A DNA stretch of 64,000 nucleotides, from NCBI GenBank assembly GCA_001051155.2, contig JYIP02000005.1, forward strand, positions 558,001 to 622,000, in the 5' to 3' direction. Position 1 is the stretch's first letter, and every line of letters begins with the position of its first letter. The position numbers and the translations under genes were made by a program. The notes beneath the pieces are model-generated. The model had not been told where the DNA came from. It searched no databases and saw nothing but the letters and a program-made list of their open reading frames with translations. The stretch is from Chrysoporthe austroafricana. Its lineage: Eukaryota; Ascomycota; Sordariomycetes; Diaporthales; Cryphonectriaceae. Of this stretch, positions 21,385-31,170 are shown in pieces.

Positions 21385-24300
21385 GGCGGGTGGGCGGCCG
21401 TCACGGCGAAGGCGCAGGCGCAGAGCGGCACGGTGGGAGGACAGAGGAGGGGGAAGCCCCGCCTTGTTTGCAGAGCTCGGAAGGTCACAGCAACTGCACG
21501 GGCATCTCCAGACGGAGTCGGGCGGCGGAAGCGGTTCGCACAGAGGCGGGGTGTGAGCACTTTGCGCAGTGTGACGATTCCGGTCGGCGGCTCGAGGGAG
21601 GCAGTACGGCAGTAGAGCAGGTTGTCGCGAACTGTACCTGGTCTGGTCCGCCAGGGCCTGCAAATCGAGCAGTAGCAAGGGATAGGAAAGAAGGCGGCGA
21701 GGCTGTGGAAACGCGGCGCAGGGTACGACAGGGCAAGGCAGGGCAGGGCGTGATAGCTCTGAGTTGGACGGGCTGTGTCAAGGTGACGAGCTGGAGGCCT
21801 AGCGAGACCCAGACCTTGACGTTAGGTGAGACGTCTCGAGGTGCTCTCAGCATTCACATGCCTCAATGTGTCACGTGCCAGCGTACCAAGTACCAGAACT
21901 AGGCAGCAGGGGGGGCCCCTTGTGCTAGTGGCTGCAGGGAGAAACTTCGGATGGGACTTCGATATTGTCTCGTAGCATTGAGGCAATCCACCTCTCACTT
22001 TGTGCTGTCTCGAAAAGGATCAACTGTCTCCTAGCATTGATAAACTTGTTTATTTTTTTCCTCCCCAAAAGACAAAACTTTATACAAACGGCTTCTTTTT
22101 CTCAAAAAAAAAAAAAAAAAAAAAAAATCTTTTGGGTAGATCAAGACTTGCCTTACATACGTTCTTGATGCGGGATTCCAGGTTTTCTACTGCTACGTTA
22201 ATTTGTGTTTAATAGCTAGTTCTCTTAACTATGCAATGTGTATTTCAGAAAGATTAGAATGGTAGTTAACGTACATAATATACGTAAATCAGCAATAAGC
22301 AAATCAGTTGATAAGATACTATTGTTCCAGTATTGCAAGGCGTGGTCTGTAATTTATGTAACGACTCGTCGTTATGGGAAACGGGCAAGGTAATTAAGAA
22401 GACAAGCATTATTCAGGTTTACCCATCCTTACACATTTACAGGAAATTCTAACCACAGTGGATACTGCATAAGAAAATATATATTTATTAAGCCGTGAGC
22501 CGTGGCGAGACATTTTATATCAATCAATCAATCCGTAAGCCTTGACAAGCACTTTTGGGCTCTGATCAGGAAATTATCAAGCCAAGGCTGCCATCTTCTA
22601 TTCTAGTTCGAAATAAATCAATCATTCTTCTTCTTTTATTGTAGACTCTTATCGTTTCTTCGCGTTAGCTTTGTTGCCAGACTGCAAGATTGGACAAGTG
22701 CCTGCCGTGCCTAGATGTAAGAAGTTTCGTGCTATTATTATATTCTAAGTGCCTGTTGCCTTCAACGCCTCATCTTTGCGCTCGTTGGAGGGCCTAGTCG
22801 CCGACGTGCAAGACGGGGGAACAGTCATCCCTCAAATCCTCTTTCTCCTTGCCTTACCAGACCACCTTTTTTTTCCCTTAGTGAGGGACCAGGCATCTGC
22901 TTCAATGCGACAGAGTCTTAAGCTTTTTCATCGAAGCACTTTATGAAAGCCAAACACTTCGTATTCGTTAGCATTTACGTTTCTATTCTAATTTAAAACA
23001 AGATCGAACGTTACTAATGTGCACCAGTACCGAAACAGCGGCGTGAGCGGCGCATGCAGTTGGTGCATTTGACATTTTTGGGTAGAACATGAAGACTTGT
23101 GAGTCCTCTATGTAAATCTTTTCCGTAATTCATAAAAGTTACAGTGCTAGCGTTAAGGTAGGCACACGCAATCATTCCTAGATTATAGAGGACAAAGAGC
23201 ATTACTGAAAGACCTGAAGAAATAAGTGCATAATTAGACCGTCTCTTTGTAATTAGTAATTATAGCTCGGAATTTTGCAATTTTTTGAACACCTGGCTTC
23301 AATCATCAGGTCTTTGTACTCGAATCCATAGGCCTAACCTATCAAGGACTTGCTAATTTGTCAGATTGGATGTTTGCATGTATTTTGTCAACGATGAGGG
23401 TTTACAACGAAGGGAAATACTTATTTCAAGTAAACCCCTGACTATCTTAAGTCAAGCCTCAAGGTATGCGACATCCCGGAAAAGCTGTCTTCATTCCAAT
23501 TGAATTTCTAGCGCCGGCCAGTCTATGCAAGCTTGCAAGCAGTGGGGGTCAGAAACAGTGCAGCCTTGTCATGACCGAAGAGGCAAAATGGTCGTGCCGC
23601 ATTGGAACACGTGTACGGTGTTCAGCACGTCCTATGGGTACTTTTACTCGCGTCTCATCAGAGGCCTCCGCATTGGCTACTCATCCATCTCGGACTTAGG
23701 GTGGGAGGTTGATCGGCACGTGTGATAGGAATAGGGACACGAGAGGCAAGGCTGTGAAGAGGGCGAGGGTTTGAACCTCGGAGGGTGGCTCAAACTCATG
23801 CATGTATGACGTCTAGAATTTTGAATATGCGCAACAGTACCTGTGGTTTGCCGTTTATCACACATCAAAGAAGTTCCAGATCGGTCAAAAATCGGCTACC
23901 GGTCAAGGGATTATAGAATCTCGGCACTTGAATATTGCCAGAGAGACTGATCGAAACTTATCGCGCTGTGAGACCATTCAGATTTACCTGGTGCACAACA
24001 TCTCGTATCCTGTTACCTTCAAAAAGCAAACACAGGACAAGGCAGATTCAGGAAATCATGAATCCGTGCTTATGGAAAGCGCCTATGTGGTATGCAAACA
24101 TAAGCAGGGACGCAGACTGCAGTAGGCCGTGGTCAAACGTCCAAGCTATGTCAGTGACACACAAGAACTTAGGCTGCCCCTCCCAACCATCTAACCTTAT
24201 GGAGATGAGATGGATCATAAATACCTGCGACTCCATTGCCACTTGGCACAATGAGTCTTGGTCACCTCAGAATCGTCCAGTTCGTGAACAGGAGAGTCCC

Positions 24301-24630
24301 ATTTTCATCGCCCACTATCTGGGCAACATGACCACCAATTCACCAGTTCCCACCGAGGTGAGTAGATGAATGCCCCATAATTCCGTCTGATGTAACGTAT
24401 CTGACAAGTTTTTGCAGGATTCTAGGAGGCGTACGGATGAGGACCTCGAACCTGGGCAACGCAACCAGTGAGCCGAACGGCTTCCCAGCTAGTTGTCAAG
24501 AACAGCGCTGATCATATACAGAACCAGACTGACCTTCGACATAATTGACTCCTCAGGAGATCCCTTACAATATTCTCGTCCTCGAAGTAAGGATGCTGTT
24601 GTTCAATTTGTGGACCCATCTGGTTCCAAG
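21385..24630. other. AT-rich gene desert with repeat relics
   Basis: The first 500 bp is GC-rich promoter/leader of the ILM1-like gene. From 21.9 kb the DNA turns AT-rich with homopolymers (A23 at about 22,106). R1 copy 2 lies at 22,175-22,560. No gene recognised at 22.6-24.4 kb; short frames such as 23,928-24,125 have no motif. An upstream first exon for the DUF6594-like gene could lie at 24.3-24.6 kb. Confidence 0.5.
22175..22560 (+). repeat. Dispersed repeat family R1, copy 2 (decayed)
   Basis: Collinear with 14,550-14,880 at about two-thirds identity by eye: the order AATTTGT, TAGCTAGTT, CAGAAAGATTAGAATGGTAG, TATTGCAAGGCGTGG, GACTCGTCGTTATGGG is preserved. The distal end (AAGCCGTGAGCCGTGGCGAG) is a degenerate start of the minisatellite. 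Most differences are C/T or G/A, as RIP would produce. Confidence 0.6.
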
Positions 24631-25783
24631 ATGTCTTGGCTGAGTTTCATTTTAGTCCAAGATACCCCGGAAGGATACCCAATGCTTGGCCGTTTTATGG
24701 CCTCAGCTGAAGACTTCTACGTCTTCCGAGAATTCCGATATCTTCAGTACCGTGTGCTGCTGTATATGCAGGACGAACTTCGGGCTCTAGAGACTCAGCT
24801 GTGGCGCTTGGACCGGCACGATAATCAGCATAGACCAACCCACCTCAGGTCCAGACAAATCGATGACCTGTACGGCGGGGAGCGGAGAGAGCTGATACTG
24901 AAAATCAAAGACATACTGGGTCAATACGGTATGTGTGGTTCCAATCATACAGGCATGGAAGATTCAGTAAAACTAACCTGTCTGTCCTACAGGTAATTTC
25001 TTATGTCTGTCAAGTAATCTAGCCGCCTTGGGCAGACCGTCAAGCTTCGATACAAACAGCGTCGCCAATTTCTTCCACAATCATTCACCTTTGGCGATAC
25101 CTGAAGTCTTTGTAGGCAACGAAGAAGATATGATCACGCTAAGAAAGGACCGAGACGATGCCGTGCTAGATCGAATCATATTGCGATTCCTTACCAGGTT
25201 CCGCTGTGCTCTCTTCAGGGTATGTTGCCATATCCAAAACAAGTGGCCATGAATGACTTCTGATCAAAATGAATCTACAGTTCATATTCACGACTCCGGT
25301 GAGAAACTGCGTGGGAACAACCCTCTTGAGTCCTTTTAAATTGACGAAGCACATAGAGTCTTGCAAGACAGGCTGGGAAAAATACTGTGCTTTACTCTAT
25401 CAACAGAGTCCGAGCGCTGAAGATGATCATGCTCATCGGAGCTATGCTTGTGCTCCTCTGTGCACCAATCATTCCTCTCTATGACTGGTCGCAAGGGGAA
25501 ATGACCCTCGCCATCCAATGTAAGATACTTGGCCTGCAGATTGTCTGTGCGCTCACCTTCGGGGTCATCTTGGCAACGGGGACCAGAGCCAAGAAACATG
25601 AGATTCTCACAGCTTGTGCTGGGTATGTGCTAGTTAGAAAGACGGTCTCCACAATATCCATAATCCATTACGAATTAGCTAACGGAATACTGCAGATATA
25701 TGGCCATTCTCGTGGTGTTCATGAGTTCCTCGCAGGGTAATGGTGGTACCACCACTACAACGGCGGCGACGACGAAAGCATAG
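24631..25783 (+). CDS. DUF6594-like three-TM membrane protein (hand-built, 5 exons)
   Basis: Member of the fungal DUF6594 family by pattern; function unknown, found in many lineage-specific copies in filamentous ascomycetes. Exons 24631-24928, 24993-25219, 25281-25298, 25372-25622 and 25696-25783 join to 293 residues. The order is typical: GYPMLGRFMASAEDFYVFREF near the start, LLYMQDELRALETQL (long amphipathic helix), LNSLGRPSSF-type linker, then three C-terminal hydrophobic segments (MIMLIGAMLVLLCAPII, IVCALTFGVILATG, YMAILVVFMSS). All introns are GT-AG; intron 1 has branch site CTAAC. Exon 3 is only 18 nt. The true start is uncertain: the frame is open upstream to about 24,493 without ATG, so an extra 5' exon may be missing. 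The C-terminus is Thr/Ala-rich. It stands alone in an AT-rich region. Confidence 0.8.
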
Positions 25784-26876
25784 ATGGATGTCTTGAGAGT
25801 AGGAACTTGGCTATCTTGTGTTCATCCTGTCGTTCGTGTCTTTCACAATTTCAAGAATATTTCGTCGTGCGGCCGGCGGGCTTAAGCATATGAGTTTCGT
25901 GGTTTTAGTGATCACAAGGCTAAGGTTGGAGTGCTCGTGGAAACTTTTGACCTGGACACCAGAGCCAGGGAGAAGCTTCTTCTTCCAGGAGACATTCATT
26001 TTTTACCTCAGATACTTTCCGTATTCTTTCTCAACTTGCTACTACTTAACTCTGTCTCATAAAATATTTGATCATCCTGCTTCCCGAGGTCCTCATGGCA
26101 CTGATTTGCCAGGAAATGCATCTGATGCATCTTACCGCAAGCCATTTTCTAATCGATTATCTACTGCTAGAGCCTCCATATCACATAGTTCAAAAAGTTT
26201 TCCTGGCACAAACATGTGGTTATCGAACGCATGTTAGCACATCGTTGCAACGAGTATATAATATGGACTGGACCGTGAATTTTGTATCCACAAGATGGAA
26301 TCGGGACTAAACATGGAGCGCATATGCGGAAAAGGTGACGAGTGCCACGCAATACGCACGTAGAATTCTCATACTGTACTCATTTTATAGCTTCCATTCT
26401 ATAAGCCAAAAATTCTAGGACCATTCTTCCTCCATGGCTCAATATCAAACCCATTATATTTAAGTAGCAAAGGAATTGCTGAAAACGGATCCGTTCCCAT
26501 CTTAGCAATATGCTAATAGTGATATCAAATGGTCAAATTAGATTGATCAACACCAGCCTTCTGCATTCAAATCAAGTAAGCAAGCACACAAGCATAAACC
26601 AGCTCAGCTGTTCCCCTCGAGCCCGACCACAGCGGTCTCAACATGGCTGAACTTCCGCGTCTCCGTGCGGATAATCTTGAGCGCGGACTTTCAATTCGGG
26701 TCCGGGCACGCGATCAGCGCATCCGAGATCATCCAGTCGTTGGCGTACGCCATCAGTTGTTTTGCCACTGACAGGGGGAGCATAGAGGCTGCCGCGGCGC
26801 GGCAGCCTCAGCGCAACGGAGGCGAGATGAGATATCTATGCTGCCGCCATGGTGACCGAGGCTCACCTAAGCTGTA
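25784..26876. other. Intergenic; GC-rich fragment with hairpin near the right end
   Basis: Mostly AT-rich with no gene. A GC-rich patch at 26,620-26,876 stands out and carries short open frames on both strands without recognisable motifs; it may be a gene fragment. At 26,785-26,809 it holds a perfect 11-bp inverted repeat with a 3-nt loop. The patch ends at the TA target of the transposon at 26,877. Confidence 0.5.
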
Positions 26877-28560
26877 AGTCGGACCCGGTATTTCCGGACC
26901 CGTCTCCCGGGCCACACCACCAAATAGATAAATAGATACATTCCCGATTTATTTCTTCTATTCAGCTACCACAATACAATTCTCTTCAATAATAGGTAAA
27001 TTGATATCTCTCTCTCTATGAACTATCTGCTTGTTAATTGACTGCATTTCAAGCCCTCTGTATGGCCTTAATATTAGCAAACTTGGAATTTGGGCTAATA
27101 TCGACCTTCTTTCTTTTCTTAGGTCTGGATGCTTCAATTTGTGCTTTCGAAGCTTTATTTTCTTTGAAAGCCTTAGCCAGCGATAGGTTTCATTTATCCC
27201 AAGCTTTTTGTATTTTTCTGAAGAGTGAACGTTATGTAAGTATAGAAGAAAGATAATGCCGACTGCTTTGCAGATGATAATAAAATCCTTAGCCTTTCTA
27301 GAGATCGAATATATATCTGATTGAGTTAAGCTAGATTTTGGGATAAATTTAAATATTGTTAATTGCTTTAGGTTTGCATTCGATTGCTTAGGAATGTATT
27401 GGTGAATATTTTCGAGGAAAAGAGGGTTAAAAAATGGTTTAGCTAGCCGGATCGGCTATAGACCTATTGCTTTCTAGCCGAACCGGATATTCTGGCTAGA
27501 TAGGCTTTCTTTTCGTGCTAAGCGATGGTTCTCGAGAAAGAGTTGCTTGCCTAGAACTGTAGAACTGCCCTACTGACTTAGAAAGTTAACTTTCTTTTTG
27601 TAGCCTTCTTAAGCGAAGAAAAAATGCTTAGATCGAAAGATTAAAATATATAAGAAATATGAGGAAGCAAATAGAGCAATAGAATATTATTTTGGAAGCA
27701 TTTCTATATAAATTTGTAGGTCATATAGCTGCTATAGCCATTTAGGATTAATAGCCTTGCTTCCGATAAACCAGACGTGGTGTCAGCATCTCATGCCAAC
27801 TGCTGGATCCGGGGCAATAGGCTCGAACAACCTAAGCGTGCACCCAGACAGACGAATAAGCCAGACCTAGCCAAATAAGCAATGCCTACGGTCCGGACAG
27901 ACGTTATCGAGAAGGGGGGAGCAATAAAAGTATAGATCTGAAGAAAGGTGCCGCTGGAACCGTCGTCGGGATAGAGCACAGGTCGGACAGGCTGGCGGGG
28001 CTATCGACGAAATGGCTATGGCAAATTTACAACAGACAGACGGAATTTCAGTATTTCAACGATACCTATCATCTGTTCAGGCAAGATAGAGAAAGAACGC
28101 GATATGTCTATTGTCCTCTCCGTGCATGGGAGGGCCAAAGCTAAAGGTCCGTCTACTTATGGGTTCGAAAGTGGGGGTGTGTGTGTTTGCGCATCCTCCG
28201 ATGATAGTACCCTGCACTGCCCACCGCAACACTAGATAGTCTTCTTGGGTAGTTGAAAGTCTTTAGTTTGCTTGATAGGCTGTTTTATATAGCTATCCGC
28301 TGGCTAGACGGCGGAAAAAAGAGTAGTTTTCGGAATAGCCCAAATTGAGGAGGCCTTTTTAATATACAGGCCATTTCTGATAGCATTAATAGCCTCATCT
28401 ACTTCTTTTTCGGATTAGGGCTTAGTTGCAATTGTATTGACGTTTGGTAAAAATATAAAGTTATTTGGAAAAGAATTGAAGGAGAAAACGTTGAGTACAT
28501 AGAGGTGGTTAAAGTGGCAGTATGGCCCGGGAGGGGGGTTCGGAAATACCGGGTCCGACT
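26877..28560 (-). mobile_element. Decayed Pogo/Fot-like transposon with TIRs and TA target duplication
   Basis: Both ends are visible. The left end reads AGTCGGACCCGGTATTTCCG; the right end is its exact inverse complement over 20 bp, and the match continues with few changes (CTCCCGGGCCA-AC) for about 45 bp. TA flanks both sides (26,875-26,876 and 28,561-28,562), the Tc1/mariner/Pogo target duplication. Transposase relics are on the minus strand: an HTH at 28,310-28,396 (AINAIRNGLYIKKAS, IPKTTL) and the C-terminal basic tail at 27,049-27,222 (LAKAFKENKASKAQIEASR, then PKKRKK, SKFANIKAI). The frame is broken by several stops, for example a TGA before NLSLAK, consistent with RIP. Length 1684 bp. 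It is a dead copy unless helped by another element. Confidence 0.85.
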
Positions 28561-28609
28561 TAGATGTTTGCCTGGCAGCAGGTACATTATCTGGTGATTT
28601 CACCAGCCA

Positions 28610-28760
28610 CTTAGCACCCCAGCCATACACCCAGGTGGCTGATGTATGCCCGTTACGGACTGATGTATGCTCGTCACGGACAGATTTGCTCGTCACGGGC
28701 TCATGTATGCTTGTCATGGACTGATATGCTCGTCACCGACAGATTTGCTCGTCATATATT
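28610..28760 (-). repeat. Minisatellite array related to R1 (copy 3)
   Basis: Degenerate 20-24-bp units seen on the plus strand as ...TATGCTCGTCACGGACTGATG...; the inverse complement contains the CAGTCCGTGACGAG core of the 14.9-kb array. Four to six units. It sits just outside the right TA of the Pogo-like element. Confidence 0.7.
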
Positions 28761-28769
28761 CTATCGATT

Positions 28770-28938
28770 AGCTGGCTTAATAGCTTGGACCTGAGGAAGG
28801 TCTAAAAGATGGAATCAAAGCTTTATTATTTCTGTCATTATTCCGTTAATTTGGTCTGAAGCTATCTTTCGAGTTTATCGAACTCTATCATCTGGATTTA
28901 ATTTCAAGAAATATCCAGTCTATCCTTTCCTGAAAGGT

Positions 28939-28983
<45 letters not shown>

Positions 28984-29226
28984 TTTTTTTTTTTGTTATT
29001 TTTTTTTTTTTTTTTTTTTAGGGGGATGTTTGTGTTTTTTTATAGGGAAGCTTGTTTCTAAACTAGGTCATTTTTTTAATAGCTTCGATAGCCTGGGCTA
29101 GCTCAAAGTCGGTATGAGTCTTCGTATTCGACGTATATAGATCGTCTGATAAGATGAAGTTATTTGGATTAAAATTGTTGAAGACGAAATAAAAAAGAAG
29201 GGTGGTGGTTGAAAGTGCGGTATGTC
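28770..29226 (-). mobile_element. Truncated Pogo-like remnant with internal T tract
   Basis: Aligns with both other copies near their right ends: GGGAAGCTTGTTTCT, GATAGCCTGGGCTAGCTCA, TTCGACGTATATAGAT and AAATAAAAAAGAAGGGTGGTGGTTGAAAG (landmarks). A T tract at about 28,941-29,028 occupies the place that holds transposase sequence in the fuller copy, and is preceded by CCTTTCCTGAAAGGTTGA as at 780. The copy stops at GCGGTATG (29,226), without a TIR, and joins an orphan-gene fragment. Confidence 0.6.
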
Positions 29227-29228
29227 GC

Positions 29229-29290
29229 TAACGGCAGCACCAGGGAGAAGCAGAGCAGTCGTGAGAGGAGTCGACGGTACTCTCCGGCCT
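29229..29290 (+). pseudogene. Inverted fragment of the 3' end of the orphan gene
   Basis: The inverse complement of this stretch matches 29,990-30,050 closely (GAGTACCGTCG-CTCCTCTC, ACGACTGCTCTGCTT, TCCCTGG). It covers the last ~20 codons of the orphan gene in opposite orientation, 700 bp from the intact gene, wedged between a Pogo-like remnant and an R1 minisatellite. Confidence 0.8.
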
Positions 29291-29309
29291 GTCCTCCGCT
29301 CCGCTGAAA

Positions 29310-29600
29310 AAGTATGCCTGCTACGGACTGATATATGCTCGTCATGGGCTGATATGCTCGTCACGGACTGACATATGCCGTCACGGACTGACTGACATAT
29401 GCCGTTACGGACTGACTGACATATTCCGTCAGGGACTGATGTATGCTCGTCACAGGTTGACATCTGCTCGTCACAGGTTGACCATGGATTCATTGCTACG
29501 GTATCCGTGAAAGCCCACACTCTATTACCTATAAATCGAGGAGAAAATTGTATAGTTAGCCTTGCAATACCGTACCTTTTAGTCTAGTTATACTATAGGC
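29310..29600 (-). repeat. Dispersed repeat family R1, copy 4, with minisatellite (inverted)
   Basis: Minus-strand copy: the minisatellite (29,325-29,485; units with CAGTCCGTGACGGCATATGT and variants) is followed by the R1 landmark ATTCATTGCTACGGTATCC on the plus strand (inverse complement of 14,826-14,845) and by GCCTTGCAATACC near 29,560. Unit length and sequence have drifted more than at 14.9 kb. Confidence 0.75.
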
Positions 29601-29982
29601 CCATCAGCGTTATCCCTCTTCGAATGTAAAAGGGGCTGAAGTCGAAAGTTATTTTACTCATAGGCTCGAATTGGGAGGATCCTGGCACTATACTCCTGCA
29701 TTGCCCACTACAGTATGATATATCGAACATATGCTGCGAGCAGAACTAAAGATACTTATATACCGGGCATTTGTCGAGCATATGCTAATAATCAGACTGG
29801 ATATCTTTATATATCCTTAACATATGCTGAAAAAAAAAGCTTTTTTGCTTGCTATTAGACCCACCTTTATATAACCCCTAGAAGCCACTGCGAATGTGAA
29901 ATTTGTGGTTGTTGGTACGTTTTTAAACCCCCCCCTCTTCGTAGGACCTTATCAAGCCCGCGCTCTTGGCATAACAGGACCT

Positions 29983-31170
29983 TCAGTACATGGAGTACCG
30001 TCGGCTCCTCTCACGACTGCTCTGCTTATCCCTGGCACTGCCATGTGTCGCACGGCTGTCTTCCCCGGCGGCGATCTGCCGCGGCCGGTGTTCCGCCTGG
30101 CGTTCCTTGTGCCTCTGCCTCTTAGCGAGGGCGCTGTCGACGCTCGCGAGGGCGCGACTGAGACGTCTCAGAGCGCGCCTCTTCTGTCTCGCGTCCTCGG
30201 CGCTGACAAGACTCGTCATGGCGCCGTCCAGATCCTCGACCGCGCCGCCTAGGTTGCTGTTGACCGGCGAGCCGCTGAACAACCGGGACTTCTGGAGCCG
30301 GAGGACCTCGGTGAGGGCGCGCTCGAGCTGCTCCATGGCCTCGCCCTCGTGCTTATCATCGCAGGCCCCCACGACGCTGTCGATGCTGTCCTGGAGGTCA
30401 TCGAGGGCCTGCTCGCGCTGCCGGGCGCCCTCTAGGATGGCGTCGAGGAGCTGTGTCCTGGGCCACGAGAGCGATGGTAATCTCTTCTGGTCTGGGTCGT
30501 TAACAGATTTGCTTCGCGGCCGGCGGGTTGACAGCGAACGTCTCCTGGGCTCGCTCGATGCGTTGCTCCCGGGACTATAGATGCCTAACAGCGGTCGGGT
30601 GAGGCCGCGGTCAGACAGGCCACTCTTGTCGCTGTCCGCACTGCGTGGGCTGCTCGACCCTTCCGACGACGCGTCGTCTTCGTACATGGCAACGTCGTAG
30701 ACGGACGGGCGCGCTGCCGGTAACGGTGGAGGTGGTCGCTGTCCATCTTTGCCCCCGTCATCTTTCGGCTTGCCGATCTTTGCGAAGCGGATCTCGGCCA
30801 AGAGGTCGCCGAGCCCGCGCCCCGTCTGGCTCGCCTCCTTCCCGATGTCCGCCAGGCGCATCTCCGCCCCGGGGCTCGCGGCGTACTCTACGAGCCTGGA
30901 GAGGCCCGGCCGCTGCGGGTAGTCCCTCCGCAGCGCCCGGTAGGCGTCCCGGAGCTGCCTCTCCGCCCTTCTAATGAAGGCGCCATTCGGGCCCGCCTCC
31001 AGCTCCCCGCCGCCACAATTCGCCCTAACGTGATCCAGCGTGATCCGCAGATTGTCGACCTCCCGGTACGTCTGGCGCACGTTGCGCTCGTAGTCCCTGC
31101 CCTTGAGGTATTGCTGCTTGACGGCGTCCTTGGCGATCATGGCTGCCACGCCCCAGAGCATGCCTTCCAT
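29983..31170 (-). CDS. Orphan GC-rich gene, unknown function
   Basis: Single-exon frame of 395 residues from ATG at 31,170 (MEGMLWGVAAMIAKDAVKQ). Residues 1-130 look folded and helical (YERNVRQTYREVDNLRITLDHVRAN, FIRRAERQLRDAYRALRRDY); residues 140-235 are Pro/Ser/Arg-rich and disordered; residues 240-350 again look helical with heptad-like spacing (ILEGARQREQALDDLQDSI, AMEQLERALTEVLRLQKSR). The tail is very basic. No family recognised; the N-terminus is reminiscent of helical N-terminal regions of fungal NLR-like proteins but this is not evidence. It is GC-rich inside AT-rich repeat DNA, and two fragments of it lie elsewhere in the window beside the same repeat, suggesting a duplicating or recently moved gene. 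The open frame at full length suggests it is intact. Confidence 0.7.
   Translation of the reverse strand: MEGMLWGVAAMIAKDAVKQQYLKGRDYERNVRQTYREVDNLRITLDHVRANCGGGELEAGPNGAFIRRAERQLRDAYRALRRDYPQRPGLSRLVEYAASPGAEMRLADIGKEASQTGRGLGDLLAEIRFAKIGKPKDDGGKDGQRPPPPLPAARPSVYDVAMYEDDASSEGSSSPRSADSDKSGLSDRGLTRPLLGIYSPGSNASSEPRRRSLSTRRPRSKSVNDPDQKRLPSLSWPRTQLLDAILEGARQREQALDDLQDSIDSVVGACDDKHEGEAMEQLERALTEVLRLQKSRLFSGSPVNSNLGGAVEDLDGAMTSLVSAEDARQKRRALRRLSRALASVDSALAKRQRHKERQAEHRPRQIAAGEDSRATHGSARDKQSSRERSRRYSMY

Noticed and set aside
26665..26877. 70-codon plus-strand frame in the GC-rich patch
   Set aside because: No recognisable motif, ends at the transposon boundary; better described as an unknown fragment.
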